Source: Limnobacter olei
Lineage (GTDB): Bacteria; Pseudomonadota; Gammaproteobacteria; Burkholderiales; Burkholderiaceae_B
Reading direction: 5' to 3'
Length of the DNA stretch: 64,000 bases
NCBI RefSeq assembly: GCF_029087225.1
Contig: NZ_JARFJD010000002.1
Location: 310,001 to 374,000, forward strand
Positions 8,920 through 17,507 of the stretch are shown here, piece by piece (the stretch's first letter is position 1; every line of letters begins with the position of its first letter). The notes beneath the pieces were generated by a model, which was not told the origin of the DNA, made no database searches, and saw nothing but the letters and a program-made list of their open reading frames with translations. Position numbers and translations under genes: made by a program.

Positions 8920-9566
8920 GGCATTCCAATAACTTTGTGGGTTTGTACACTCAAACGCCACTGAGGTTTGTTCAGGCAGGTTTGTATGGCCACCTGCAAA
9001 TTTCTGGATTTCTTGACAGGGTCGGAGTCGTCCATGGCTTGCACAAAATAGTGCTCAAACTGCAATCGACCCAAGGCATTCAAATCCTGCCCCAACTGTG
9101 GCACCACTACCTTCAATTCATGGCCGCTGGTTTGTACCAGCTCGCTGCCAAACTTGGGGCTGACGCAAACCCAGTCCACACCCGAAGGCACGGGCAAGGT
9201 ACCGTTGGTCTCGACGGCAATTTCAAACCCATTCGCGTGCACAGCGTCAATCAAAGCAGTGTCAAGTTGCAAGGTGGGCTCGCCACCAGTAAACACCACA
9301 TAAGGCTTGCCTGTGCCTTGCTCACCTTGATAAGTATTTGCAATCGCCTGGGCCAAGGCAACAGCATCCTTGAATTTTCCACCACCCACGCCATCGACAC
9401 CCACAAAATCGGTGTCACAGAATTTGCACACGGCCGTGGCCCTGTCCTCTTCGCGACCAGTCCACAAATTGCACCCGGCAAAACGACAAAACACGGCCGC
9501 TCTACCCGCCTGAGCACCTTCGCCCTGCAGGGTGTAAAACATCTCTTTGACGGTGTAAGTGGCCAC
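8916..9566 (-). CDS. queE: 7-carboxy-7-deazaguanine synthase (radical SAM)
   Basis: Radical SAM enzyme converting 6-carboxytetrahydropterin to 7-carboxy-7-deazaguanine in queuosine synthesis. 216 residues. It opens with YTVKEMFYTLQGEG, the usual QueE start. The cluster-binding cysteines are C32, C47 and C50 in the expanded C-X14-C-X2-C arrangement seen in many proteobacterial QueE proteins rather than the canonical CX3CX2C. FTGGEPTLQ near residue 92 is the SAM-binding GGE motif. It is first in a two-gene operon with queD (ATGA overlap). The DNA upstream (about 9638-9840) carries a structured RNA ending in a strong terminator about 70 bases before this start. Confidence 0.93.
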   Translation of the reverse strand: MATYTVKEMFYTLQGEGAQAGRAAVFCRFAGCNLWTGREEDRATAVCKFCDTDFVGVDGVGGGKFKDAVALAQAIANTYQGEQGTGKPYVVFTGGEPTLQLDTALIDAVHANGFEIAVETNGTLPVPSGVDWVCVSPKFGSELVQTSGHELKVVVPQLGQDLNALGRLQFEHYFVQAMDDSDPVKKSRNLQVAIQTCLNKPQWRLSVQTHKVIGMP

Positions 9567-9634
9567 GGCAGTTTCGCTTGTTTGTTACAGGCGCAATGCT
9601 ACTTGAATTGAGAAATTGTGCCCAGAAAAAGGGC

Positions 9635-9664
9635 AAAAAAAATGCCCGATATGGTTAATCGGGC
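9635..9664 (-). terminator. Rho-independent terminator upstream of queE
   Basis: On the minus strand GCCCGAT (9664-9658) pairs with ATCGGGC (9650-9644) across a 7-base loop, followed after one base by eight T residues (9642-9635). It ends the structured RNA to its right, or acts as an attenuator in the queE leader. Confidence 0.8.
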
Positions 9665-9804
9665 AAACCTCAGAAGCAAAAGAGGAGGGATGTGAACCCA
9701 CAGTTTGCAAGCACTCCAATTTGCCTGCAAGCCCATTTTTCGAGGCTTTCCTCGAAACTCCAAAGTTACATCCAAGGTTTTGGACTAGAGTAAAACCTCA
9801 AAAA
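9638..9804 (-). ncRNA. Candidate structured small RNA or queE leader
   Basis: About 165 bases with four strong pairings, read on the minus strand. Hairpin 1 is AGGTTTT/AAAACCT (9798-9792 with 9781-9775). A closing stem pairs GGATGTAA (9773-9766) with TTCACATCC (9696-9688), with one bulge. It encloses hairpin TTTCGAGG/CCTCGAAA (9757-9738) and hairpin TTGCAGGC/GCTTGCAA (9730-9723 with 9712-9705, one G-U). A terminator follows. A plausible promoter lies just upstream. No coding frame explains it, and it fits none of the tRNA, 6S, SRP, tmRNA or preQ1-I consensus patterns I know. It is either an independent small RNA or a cis-regulatory leader of queE-queD. Confidence 0.5.
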
Positions 9805-9810
9805 CCGCGA

Positions 9811-9840
9811 AATATAATCGCCGCTTTGCTTTCCGGTAAA
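9811..9840 (-). promoter_or_regulatory. Putative sigma-70 promoter of the structured RNA
   Basis: On the minus strand TTTACC (9840-9835) and TATATT (9816-9811) are spaced by 18 bases, a fair -35/-10 pair. It would start a transcript near 9804, just before the first hairpin. Confidence 0.4.
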
Positions 9841-9869
9841 CGCTTGTAATCCAGGTGCTCAATTAGAGC

Positions 9870-9900
9870 AAAACACCCAATTCATGCACGGTGTTGTTTT
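9870..9900 (-). terminator. Hairpin after the DUF1415 gene
   Basis: AAAACACC (9870-9877) pairs with GGTGTTGTTTT (9890-9900, one bulge). Read leftwards it lies 20 bases past the DUF1415 stop and ends in TTTT, so it may end that operon. Read rightwards it is followed by a longer T-rich run, so it could act in both directions. Confidence 0.4.
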
Positions 9901-9919
9901 ATTTTTAACACCCTGTTGT

Positions 9920-10486
9920 TTATTTCCCGCCAGCGCCCTTCAAACACGCATTCAACAGCGTCTGCATTTTCTCAAGACCCTGTTCATTCATGCAATCAAT
10001 GTTGCGCTCGGGGATCAAATCCACCTCGGGATAATTGTCGATGGCCTCGCTTAAGCTGTCTTCGCGCAGCAGGTGCAACATGGGGTAAGGCGAACGGTTG
10101 GTGTAATTTTCAACATCATCAGGCTCGGTACCGCCAAACTGGTAATCCGGATGAAAACTGGCCACCTGGTAAACGCCTTCCAGATTCATATCGACCAGCA
10201 ACTCATCGGCCGCTTCCAGAAAATCGTTGTAGTGGTAAAAATCCTGCAGCACTTGCGGGTGAATCAAAAGTGTTGTTTCCACGGCTTCGTCCACATTCAA
10301 CAAGGCCAGCTCGTGGGCAAGTTCGTCCAGCAGCGTAGCCTCATCCCTGGCCTTACTCACCACAAAACGCACACGGTCTTTCACCAACTCGCGCTTGGCA
10401 AATGGGCACAAATTAAAGGCTACCACCACCTGCTCTACCCAGCGGCGGGTGGCATCAATAATCTCTAGATCTGTTGCGTGGGTCAT
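9920..10486 (-). CDS. DUF1415 family protein
   Basis: Conserved proteobacterial protein of unknown function, 188 residues. Family hallmarks include the start WVEQVVVAFNLCPFAKRE, the FYHYNDFLEAADELL segment, the FHPDYQFGG motif and the NRSPYPMLHLLREDS block, rich in conserved His, Cys and acidic residues that suggest an enzyme. There is no signal peptide or membrane helix. Its ATG directly follows the phosphomannomutase stop (stop 10489-10487, start 10486), so the two are almost certainly co-transcribed. No function should be assumed. Confidence 0.85.
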   Translation of the reverse strand: MTHATDLEIIDATRRWVEQVVVAFNLCPFAKRELVKDRVRFVVSKARDEATLLDELAHELALLNVDEAVETTLLIHPQVLQDFYHYNDFLEAADELLVDMNLEGVYQVASFHPDYQFGGTEPDDVENYTNRSPYPMLHLLREDSLSEAIDNYPEVDLIPERNIDCMNEQGLEKMQTLLNACLKGAGGK

Positions 10487-11878
10487 TTAAAACGGCAACT
10501 TCACATCGGGAGCCACCGCCAAAATGGCAGCCTTGAATTCGCCTTGAATACGAGCCAGCGCAGCATCACTGTCGGCTTCAAAACGCATCACCACGACAGG
10601 TGTTGTGTTGGATGGGCGCGCCAGCCCGAAACCATCGGCATACTCGGCCCGCACACCGTCAATGGTGTTTACCGATTCCGAACTTGGAAACTTACCCTCG
10701 GCCTGCAAGCGCTTCACAATGTCAAAGTTCACACCTTCAGCAGTTTGCAACTGCAATTCGGGTGTGCTCGATGAATTGGGCAAAGCATTCAGTTCAGCAC
10801 TGGGGTTAATGCCACGGGACAAAATCTCCAGCAAACGCACGCCCGCGTACAAACCATCGTCAAAGCCAAACCAGCGTTCCTTGAAAAACACATGGCCGCT
10901 CATCTCGCCTGCCAGTGGAGCACCGGTTTCCTTCAACTTGGCCTTGATCAGGGAATGGCCTGTTTTCCACATCAAAGGCTCGCCACCTGCGGCCTTTACA
11001 GCCTTGGCCACATGGCGTGTGCACTTCACGTCATAAATCACCATGGCACCGGGGTTGCGGGCAATCACATCGCGGGCAAACAAAATAAGCTGACGGTCGG
11101 GATAAATAATTTCACCATCTTTGGTCACAACGCCAAGGCGATCGCCGTCGCCGTCAAAGGCCAAGCCAATTTCAGCATCGCCGTTTTTCACACAAGCAAT
11201 CAGGTCTTGCAGGTTCTCCGGGTGTGCAGGGTCGGGATGGTGATTGGGAAAATTGCCATCCACCTCACAGAACAGCTCTGTTACTTCACAACCCAAGGCT
11301 TCATAGAGTGTTTTTGCAAATGCACCCGCTACACCGTTGCCACAATCGACGGCAATTTTCATGGGACGTGCCAGTTTGATGTGCCCCAAAATATTGGCCA
11401 GGTAATCGGGCCACACATTCAGTTCACGGTAGCCACCGCGCTGTACGCCAGGTACTACGCCACGCACGGGCTTCTCGGTTTGAATCCATTTCAACAAGCC
11501 TTGAATGGTATCGCCATACAAGGTTTCACCAGCCACCATCATTTTCAGGCCGTTGTATTGGGGGGGGTTGTGGCTGCCTGTCACCTGCACACCGGTGCCG
11601 TTGCCCAGCAAGAAGGTTGCAAAATAAACCAATGGGGTTGCCACCATGCCCACATCCACCACATTCACGCCCGCATCCCGAAAACCATCGGCCAGTGCGC
11701 CACACAGGCGTGGACCACTCAAACGCCCATCTCGCCCCACCACCGCCTCGTTTTTGCCGCGGCTCAATGCCAACTGCCCCAAGGCACGGCCCACGCAATA
11801 GGCAGCGTCTTCGGTCAAGGTGTCGTCCACGATGCCGCGAATGTCATAGGCTTTGAAAATAGAGGAGGAGATGCTCAT
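10487..11878 (-). CDS. algC: Phosphomannomutase/phosphoglucomutase
   Basis: Interconverts hexose 6-phosphates and 1-phosphates for polysaccharide and LPS precursors. 463 residues, the AlgC/ManB length. Domain 1 begins FKAYDIRGIVDDTLTED and carries the phosphoserine loop VTGSHNPPQYNGLKM near residue 105. The metal loop AFDGDGDRLGVV is near 245, the sugar-binding GEMSGHVFFKERWFGFDDG near 325, and the phosphate-binding loop ARPSNTTPVVVMRFEA near the C terminus. In Pseudomonas the same enzyme serves alginate, LPS and rhamnolipid synthesis. It is divergent from apaH across about 120 bases and is followed without a gap by the DUF1415 gene. Confidence 0.93.
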   Translation of the reverse strand: MSISSSIFKAYDIRGIVDDTLTEDAAYCVGRALGQLALSRGKNEAVVGRDGRLSGPRLCGALADGFRDAGVNVVDVGMVATPLVYFATFLLGNGTGVQVTGSHNPPQYNGLKMMVAGETLYGDTIQGLLKWIQTEKPVRGVVPGVQRGGYRELNVWPDYLANILGHIKLARPMKIAVDCGNGVAGAFAKTLYEALGCEVTELFCEVDGNFPNHHPDPAHPENLQDLIACVKNGDAEIGLAFDGDGDRLGVVTKDGEIIYPDRQLILFARDVIARNPGAMVIYDVKCTRHVAKAVKAAGGEPLMWKTGHSLIKAKLKETGAPLAGEMSGHVFFKERWFGFDDGLYAGVRLLEILSRGINPSAELNALPNSSSTPELQLQTAEGVNFDIVKRLQAEGKFPSSESVNTIDGVRAEYADGFGLARPSNTTPVVVMRFEADSDAALARIQGEFKAAILAVAPDVKLPF

Positions 11879-12001
11879 GGTCGAATACCTGAAATAGTCA
11901 AAATAGGAAAAAGGAAACGCTAAGGCCTTGTCTTACTGAATGCGTTGAATACTTGGACTCAAGGCATAATACTACTTTCGTCGTTTTGGTTTGTTTTCAT
12001 T

Positions 12002-12847
12002 ATGGCCAACTATGTGATTGGCGACGTTCAAGGTTGTCTGGATTCTTTGTTGAAACTGCTGGACAAACTTCAGTTCAACCCACAGGCCGATGTGCTTTGG
12101 TTTGCAGGCGACCTGGTCAACCGCGGGCCCCGCTCGCTGGACACACTGCGATTCGTACAAAGCCTTGGCGAACGGGCCCACACCGTGCTGGGCAACCATG
12201 ACCTGCACTTGCTGGCCCTGTGGTGCAACAGTGGCCGCAGCCATGAAAGCGACACCATTGCTGAAGTGGTGAATGCACCCGATGGCGAAGCATTGGTGAA
12301 CTGGCTGCGAAGCCAGCCCTTGGCCCTGCGCTTGCCACCAACACAAAATACCTTGGATAACGGATTGCTGACCCATGCAGGCCTGTTGCCGGAATGGAGT
12401 TTTGAAGATGCCTTGGCATTGTCCGAAGAAGTACAGCATGTGTTGTCTGGCCCGGACTGGCAAACCTTCATGGCCGAGCTGTACGGCAACAAGCCCAATC
12501 GCTGGGACCCTGCGCTGGAAGGGTTCGACCGCCTGCGTTTGATTGTGAATGTATTTACCCGCATGCGCATGGTGCGCGACGACGGCAAAATCGACCTCAA
12601 ATACAAACTGGAGCCAGCCGACGCCCCCCCCGAACTGAAACCCTGGTTTGAACTCGCGCGAGAATTTTCAGGAGAAGGCCCAATCTTGTTCGGGCATTGG
12701 TCCACACTGGGCCAGCTGAAAAACAAGGCTGGATATTGCCTGGACACAGGTTGCGTGTGGGGCGGTCAACTGACTGCACTTCGCTTGGAAGACGAGGCCA
12801 TTATTCAGGTAGACGCAGTCGAGCCACCCCTGCCTACCATTGCCTGA
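12002..12847 (+). CDS. apaH: Symmetrical bis(5'-nucleosyl)-tetraphosphatase
   Basis: Hydrolyses Ap4A to two ADP and can remove Np4 caps from RNA 5' ends. 281 residues, the family length. Calcineurin-like metallophosphoesterase motifs: GDVQGC at 7-12, FAGDLVNRGP, then LGNHDLHLLAL. The start taken is the ATG at 12002 (MANYVIGDVQGC); an in-frame ATG 57 bases upstream would add a hydrophobic extension not found in ApaH. It is transcribed alone and converges on plsC with 2 bases between stop codons. Confidence 0.93.
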   Translation: MANYVIGDVQGCLDSLLKLLDKLQFNPQADVLWFAGDLVNRGPRSLDTLRFVQSLGERAHTVLGNHDLHLLALWCNSGRSHESDTIAEVVNAPDGEALVNWLRSQPLALRLPPTQNTLDNGLLTHAGLLPEWSFEDALALSEEVQHVLSGPDWQTFMAELYGNKPNRWDPALEGFDRLRLIVNVFTRMRMVRDDGKIDLKYKLEPADAPPELKPWFELAREFSGEGPILFGHWSTLGQLKNKAGYCLDTGCVWGGQLTALRLEDEAIIQVDAVEPPLPTIA

Positions 12848-12849
12848 AT

Positions 12850-13608
12850 TCAAACAGCCGCGCTGGTATTGCCACACAGCGCGCGTATTTTTTCATGCGC
12901 TTCATCGCTGAGTTCATGCCGTGTGCGCCCCTCTGGATTGATCGGCGCGTGAATATACAGCTGGACCACATACCCGGTTTTACTGTTCAACAATACCTGA
13001 ATGTTCTCTAACAAGGTTTGTTCGCCGATGAATGCAGGCTGCGCAGAAAACTTGCCATCGGGAGTGAAGTACTGCAAGCTGACAGGCAACAAAGGCACCT
13101 TGGCTTGTATCGCGGGTTGTACAAAATTGCTGTGAAAATGCAAGGGCGCATCCCCAGGCCCGGTTGTACCTTCCGGGAATACAGCCACGCAACGCCCTGT
13201 ACCCAGTACCTTGACGGCAGCGTGAATCACATCGCGAACAGCATGCCGCTTGCCACGCTCAATAAAAAGCGTACCGCTGCGCTTGGCCAGCAAACCACCA
13301 ATGGGCCATTGGGATATTTCTGATTTGGCGATGAAAGTCACCGGGTGAATGCTGTTGAACGCAAAAATATCCAGCCAGGAAACGTGCGTGCTGTAAAGCA
13401 AACACGGTTTGTGAATGGCGTAATTCGATTCAGGCGATTCGTACACCACCTTCACCTGCACATTCAGAATACCCAGCAATTGGCGGGCCCATCGCTTCTC
13501 GATTGCCTCTTTCAGGGCCTTGCCCAATATCGGCCAAAAGACCAAAGCCACCACAAAACCGTAAAGCAGGTGAATAACCAGACGAAGCAACATGAACACT
13601 TTACGCAT
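12850..13608 (-). CDS. plsC: 1-acyl-sn-glycerol-3-phosphate acyltransferase
   Basis: Adds the second acyl chain to lysophosphatidate in the inner membrane, giving phosphatidate for phospholipid synthesis. 252 residues. Membrane anchor at about residues 8-30, then the acyltransferase H-X4-D motif as THVSWLD, and the glycerophosphate-binding FPEGTTGPGD. It lies 28 bases after the dihydroorotase-like gene on the same strand and probably ends that operon. Most Burkholderiales carry several PlsC paralogues, so a specialised role is possible. Confidence 0.9.
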   Translation of the reverse strand: MRKVFMLLRLVIHLLYGFVVALVFWPILGKALKEAIEKRWARQLLGILNVQVKVVYESPESNYAIHKPCLLYSTHVSWLDIFAFNSIHPVTFIAKSEISQWPIGGLLAKRSGTLFIERGKRHAVRDVIHAAVKVLGTGRCVAVFPEGTTGPGDAPLHFHSNFVQPAIQAKVPLLPVSLQYFTPDGKFSAQPAFIGEQTLLENIQVLLNSKTGYVVQLYIHAPINPEGRTRHELSDEAHEKIRALCGNTSAAV

Positions 13609-13636
13609 GCCTTGAAGTCCTTGTACTTGGGGGCCT

Positions 13637-14953
13637 TTAGGCCACCAGCACTTTCATTTTGCTTTTTTCAAGGCTGCTGTAGCCCACGTTGCCATTCACC
13701 ATGGTCAGTTGCACTTTGCCCTGCATGGGAAAACCATTGAACGGCGTGTGCTTGCCCTGGCTGATCAAACTGGCCTCACCCACCACCCAATCTACTTCCG
13801 GGTTGAACAGGCACAGGTCGGCCGGCATGCCCGTGCGCAAACTGCCTGCTTGTACCTTGATGATGTCGGCGGGGTTGCCACACAACAATTCAACAATTCG
13901 TGCGGGGGGCACATTCTGCTCACGCATCCACTTCACCGCCAAGGTCAGCAGCAATTCCAGCCCGGTTGCGCCCGCCTCGCTCTCCGCAAAAGGCAACAAC
14001 TTGGCATCGTCGTCTACCGGGGTATGGTCCGAGCAAATCGCATCAATGGTGCCATCCAGCAAACCGGCACGAATGGCGTCGCGGTCGCGTTGCTCGCGCA
14101 AGGGCGGGATCAGGTGGGCGTTGGGGTCGAAGAAACCAATGTCCAGGTCGGTTAAGTGCACGTGGTGAATTGCCACATCGCAAGTCACGGGCAAACCTTC
14201 GGCTTTGGCTTGCCGAACCAGTTCAATGCCCTTGGCCGAACTGATGCGGCAAATGTGCATGCGCGTGCCGGTTGTGCGTACCAGCTCAAAATAAGCCTGC
14301 AGGGCAATGGTTTCGGCCATCACCGGAATGCCGCTCAAACCGATGCGTGAAGCATAAGCACCGGCATGGGCCACGCCGCCCTTGCTGAAGTTGGGCTCAG
14401 TGGGCCGCAAAAACACGGTGAAACCAAAGTTACGGGCATACTTCATGGCTTGCAGCAACACACGCAAATCGCGAATGGGCGATTCAGCCTGGCTAAAGCC
14501 CACACAACCTGCCTCGGTCAGTTCGGCCATTTCAGTCAGCGTTTCGCCATTCAAACCCGTGGTCAGGGCGCCCAGCGGGTACACCTTGGCCAGGTTCAAC
14601 TGGCGTGCCTTGAACTTCAACATTTCAATCAAGCCGGGCTCGTCCAGCACGGGTTCTGTGTCGGGTGGGCATACCAGCGAGGTAATGCCGCCAGCCATGG
14701 CTGCTTCCATTTCACTTTCAAGGGTGGCGCGGTATTCATAGCCTGGTTCTCGCAAGCGCGCCGACAAATCCACCAGGCCGGGCAACACCCAAAGGCCAGA
14801 GGCGTCAATGGTTTTGCTGGGTGCAAAGTCAGCTGGCATTTCGCCCTTGGGGGCCACCGCCACCACGCGACCAGCAGCCACAGCCACATCCATGATTGCA
14901 TCGGCACCGATGCTGGGGTCTATCACATGTCCGCCAGAAATCAACACTCGCAT
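13637..14953 (-). CDS. pyrC: Dihydroorotase-like protein lacking catalytic residues (PyrC')
   Basis: Homologue of type I dihydroorotase, 438 residues. Several active-site residues are replaced. The metal-binding D-x-H-x-H is D62-L-S64-A-R66. The HxED segment reads RPTEPN. The His of the HxxHxS segment is Arg in HICRISSAK. The DHAPH motif reads DHTPV. In Pseudomonas a similar inactive PyrC' sits after pyrB and is needed only to assemble active aspartate carbamoyltransferase; the same role is inferred here, with a separate active pyrC elsewhere. The start at 14953 is preferred because AAAGGAAAAACA precedes it; an ATG 21 bases upstream has no such site. It follows pyrB by 27 bases. Confidence 0.88.
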   Translation of the reverse strand: MRVLISGGHVIDPSIGADAIMDVAVAAGRVVAVAPKGEMPADFAPSKTIDASGLWVLPGLVDLSARLREPGYEYRATLESEMEAAMAGGITSLVCPPDTEPVLDEPGLIEMLKFKARQLNLAKVYPLGALTTGLNGETLTEMAELTEAGCVGFSQAESPIRDLRVLLQAMKYARNFGFTVFLRPTEPNFSKGGVAHAGAYASRIGLSGIPVMAETIALQAYFELVRTTGTRMHICRISSAKGIELVRQAKAEGLPVTCDVAIHHVHLTDLDIGFFDPNAHLIPPLREQRDRDAIRAGLLDGTIDAICSDHTPVDDDAKLLPFAESEAGATGLELLLTLAVKWMREQNVPPARIVELLCGNPADIIKVQAGSLRTGMPADLCLFNPEVDWVVGEASLISQGKHTPFNGFPMQGKVQLTMVNGNVGYSSLEKSKMKVLVA

Positions 14954-14980
14954 TGTTTTTCCTTTATGGGCCAATTCACG

Positions 14981-15952
14981 TCAAGCACTTTTGCTGGACG
15001 ACGCCAGAATACTCATCACCGCCATGCGCACGGCAATTCCAAATGTCACCTGATTCAAAATCACGCTTTGCGGACCGTCGGCCACAGCCGAATCAATTTC
15101 TACGCCACGGTTCATGGGGCCGGGGTGCATCACGATGGCATCGGGTTTGGCGTGGCGCAGTTTTTCTTCAGTCAACCCAAAGTGCTTGAAATATTCTTGA
15201 GCCGACGGAATCAGGGCACCAGTCATGCGTTCCTTCTGCAAACGCAGCATGATGATCACATCGCAATCCTTGATGCCTTCAACAAGGTCGTGGTAAACGC
15301 GCACCCCCATGTTATCCAGATGGCTGGGCAACAAAGTGCTTGGGCCCACTGCACGTACCTCGGGGCAACCTAAGGTGGTCAGCGCATGGATGTCGGAACG
15401 TGCCACACGGCTGTGCAAAATATCGCCCACAATGGCCACACGCAGCTTGGTGAAGTCTTGCTTGTAGTGGCGAATGGTATACATGTCGAGCAGCGCTTGT
15501 GTGGGGTGGGCATGCCGCCCGTCGCCCGCGTTGATCACATGAATGGTGCCACCGCTGGTGCGGTTCAAATGCTGGGCCATGAAGGTGGGAGCACCACTTT
15601 CAGAATGGCGCATGACAAACATGTCGGCCGACATGGCCGCCAGATTGTCGATGGTGTCGATCAGCGACTCACCCTTGCTGGTCGACGAAGAACCAATGTT
15701 CAAATTCACCACATCGGCCGACAAGCGCTTGGCTGCAATCTCGAATGTGGTGCGAGTGCGGGTAGAGTTCTCAAAAAACACATTGAACACCGACTTGCCT
15801 CGCAACAAAGGCACTTGCTTCACTTCGCGATCGGTCACCGACAAAAACGATTCAGCAGTGTCCAGAATGCGAAGAATCATCGCTTTGGGCAGCCCTTCAA
15901 TACTCAGCAGGTGAATCAACTCACCTGCGGCATTCAGTTGAGGGTTATTCAA
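14981..15952 (-). CDS. pyrB: Aspartate carbamoyltransferase catalytic subunit
   Basis: Condenses carbamoyl phosphate with aspartate, the first committed step of pyrimidine synthesis. 323 residues. The carbamoyl-phosphate loop [19 protein letters not shown], the [12 protein letters not shown] segment and the C-terminal [11 protein letters not shown] are all intact. It starts inside the pyrR stop (ATGA overlap) and is followed by the inactive dihydroorotase-like gene; no regulatory pyrI gene is present, consistent with class A ATCase in which PyrC' is the partner. Confidence 0.95.
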   Translation of the reverse strand: MNNPQLNAAGELIHLLSIEGLPKAMILRILDTAESFLSVTDREVKQVPLLRGKSVFNVFFENSTRTRTTFEIAAKRLSADVVNLNIGSSSTSKGESLIDTIDNLAAMSADMFVMRHSESGAPTFMAQHLNRTSGGTIHVINAGDGRHAHPTQALLDMYTIRHYKQDFTKLRVAIVGDILHSRVARSDIHALTTLGCPEVRAVGPSTLLPSHLDNMGVRVYHDLVEGIKDCDVIIMLRLQKERMTGALIPSAQEYFKHFGLTEEKLRHAKPDAIVMHPGPMNRGVEIDSAVADGPQSVILNQVTFGIAVRMAVMSILASSSKSA

Positions 15953-16455
15953 TTTGGTTTTACCTCCAGCTCCAGGCGGAAAGCACCTTGATCATCTTGG
16001 GTCAATACAAACGCTTCATTCGGCTTCAAAGGCAAGTGCTTGCCCACATACTGCGCATCGATAGGCAATTCACGGCCACCACGATCAAGCAACACGGCCA
16101 ACTCAATTTTTGCAGGTCGGCCAAAGTCAAACAAATGGTTCACAATCGCCCGTGTGGTTCGCCCTGTGTACAACACATCATCCACCAACAATATGGTGCG
16201 GCCTTGTACATCAAAAGGCACCTCGGCGGGTTTGGGGGCCTCTTTCAGGCCGCGCTCAGAAAAATCGTCGCGATAAAATGCGCTGTCAAGGAATCCGCAT
16301 GGCAGGGCAAAACCCAAATCTGCATGCAGGCGCTCGGCAATCCAGGCGCCTCCGCTGTGCACCCCAATCAGTCCCAGTTCAGAACGGTCGGGAAAGGCTT
16401 TTTCAATTTGATCACGCAGGCGGGCGTACAGGGCTTCGGGGTTTGGCAGGCTCAT
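15949..16455 (-). CDS. pyrR: PyrR-type phosphoribosyltransferase/regulator
   Basis: 168 residues with the type I phosphoribosyltransferase PRPP loop [17 protein letters not shown] and the GGAWIAERL segment near the N terminus. In Gram-positive bacteria PyrR is an RNA-binding attenuator that also has uracil phosphoribosyltransferase activity. In proteobacteria, where it also sits before pyrB, regulation by RNA binding is less well established. It overlaps ruvX upstream and pyrB downstream by 4 bases each, so the whole set is translationally coupled. I see no PyrR-type anti-terminator in the short junctions here. Confidence 0.9.
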   Translation of the reverse strand: MSLPNPEALYARLRDQIEKAFPDRSELGLIGVHSGGAWIAERLHADLGFALPCGFLDSAFYRDDFSERGLKEAPKPAEVPFDVQGRTILLVDDVLYTGRTTRAIVNHLFDFGRPAKIELAVLLDRGGRELPIDAQYVGKHLPLKPNEAFVLTQDDQGAFRLELEVKPN

Positions 16456-16886
16456 CGTCCCTCCAGAAAAAATTGTTCCAGAATCAGGCAGGCACTGCCC
16501 ATGTCGACTCGGCCCTTGTTCTCGCGGGCGGCCTTGCCTCCCATACAGCTTTCCATGATTGCACTGGTGTAGCGCTCATCAACCCGGGTACATGGCAGGG
16601 AAAAACGCCCCTCCAATTGACGGGCAAAACGCTCACAACGCGCGGTCAGTTCATTGTCGGCACCATCGGCTTGCCGGGGCACTCCAACCACCAGGCCTTC
16701 GGGCTGCCACTCTTTGATCAGCTTTTCAATTTTGTTGAACCGCTGCTCATCATTTTGCGCTTCAACCACAGACACACCACTCGCAGTTTTGGTCAAGGAG
16801 TTGCCAAATGCAACGCCGATTCGCTTCAAACCGAAATCAAATGCCAGGTACTGTGTCGGTTTGGGCGATTGTACGGGCCTGGTCAT
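16452..16886 (-). CDS. ruvX: RuvX/YqgF family nuclease (pre-16S rRNA processing)
   Basis: RNase H-fold protein of 144 residues, described as a putative Holliday junction resolvase and in E. coli implicated in 16S rRNA 5' maturation. The catalytic Asp is in LAFDFGLKRIGVAFG near the N terminus; later acidic residues occur in TRVDERYTSA and GRVDMGSACLILEQF. It follows yqgE by 3 bases and overlaps pyrR by 4, the usual yqgE-yqgF(ruvX)-pyrR-pyrB order of proteobacteria. Confidence 0.92.
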   Translation of the reverse strand: MTRPVQSPKPTQYLAFDFGLKRIGVAFGNSLTKTASGVSVVEAQNDEQRFNKIEKLIKEWQPEGLVVGVPRQADGADNELTARCERFARQLEGRFSLPCTRVDERYTSAIMESCMGGKAARENKGRVDMGSACLILEQFFLEGR

Positions 16887-16889
16887 TGA

Positions 16890-17474
16890 TTAAGCATGCC
16901 CCGCAGCACCGCTCATCAGGGCGGGGTCAATACCCAGCATGGCGTAGGCGCTTGCAAAGCGTTCTTCCAGGGGCGTGTCGAACAATATCTCGTGATTGGC
17001 GGGCACGGTGAGCCAAGCATTTTGAGCAAGCTCTTCTTCAAGCTGCCCCTCGCCCCAGCCGGCATAACCCAAGGTGATCAACCATTTGCCTGGCGCTTCG
17101 CCACGGGCCACGGCTTCAAGAATGTCTCGGGAGGTGGTCAAGGAAATTTCATCGTTCACTTTCAGCGAAGAATTCCAGTTCAAAGGCTCGGTGTGCAACA
17201 CAAAACCACGTTCGGCAGCAACTGGGCCACCCATCATCACCGGGAAGTGGGCTGGCATGTAGCCCTCCACTTCTACATTGATTTTTTCCAACAAACTTTC
17301 GATGGCCAAGTCGGTGGGCCGGTTAATCACCAAACCCATGGCTCCCTTGCCGGAATGTTCACACAAATACACCACGGACCCGGCAAAACTGGGGTCAAGC
17401 ATGTTCGGCATGGCGATCAGCAACTGACCGGACAAGCTAAATTCAGTAGGTGTGGAAATTTCGGTCTCGCTCAT
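16890..17474 (-). CDS. yqgE: YqgE/AlgH family protein
   Basis: Conserved DUF179 protein, 194 residues, function not settled; AlgH in Pseudomonas was linked to alginate regulation. Recognised by GQLLIAMPNMLDPSFAGSVVYLCEH, GAMGLVINRPT, GGPVAAERGFVLHT and the C-terminal GYAGWGEGQLEEE. The start at 17474 (MSETEIST) is chosen; the open frame extends 23 codons further up but through a basic stretch not found in the family. First gene of the ruvX-pyrR-pyrB cluster. Confidence 0.9.
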   Translation of the reverse strand: MSETEISTPTEFSLSGQLLIAMPNMLDPSFAGSVVYLCEHSGKGAMGLVINRPTDLAIESLLEKINVEVEGYMPAHFPVMMGGPVAAERGFVLHTEPLNWNSSLKVNDEISLTTSRDILEAVARGEAPGKWLITLGYAGWGEGQLEEELAQNAWLTVPANHEILFDTPLEERFASAYAMLGIDPALMSGAAGHA

Positions 17475-17507
17475 GCCAAAATTGTAATGCCTTTTAACTG
17501 TGCAAAA

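Noticed and set aside
9660-9800. Possible tRNA on the minus strand (GGGTTCACATCCC looks like a T arm)
   Set aside because: The conserved A of the T loop is replaced, no 7-base anticodon loop can be drawn, and the stems found are not those of a cloverleaf.
9770-9800. preQ1-I riboswitch in the queE leader (GAGGTTTT...CTAG)
   Set aside because: The required CCUCU pairing strand and A-rich tail are absent; the segment forms an ordinary 7-bp hairpin instead.
10892-11923. 343-codon plus-strand frame
   Set aside because: Antisense to the phosphomannomutase gene, which carries all its active-site motifs; no ribosome site or family match.
14366-15373. 335-codon plus-strand frame
   Set aside because: Lies antisense across pyrC' and pyrB and crosses their junction; no protein features.
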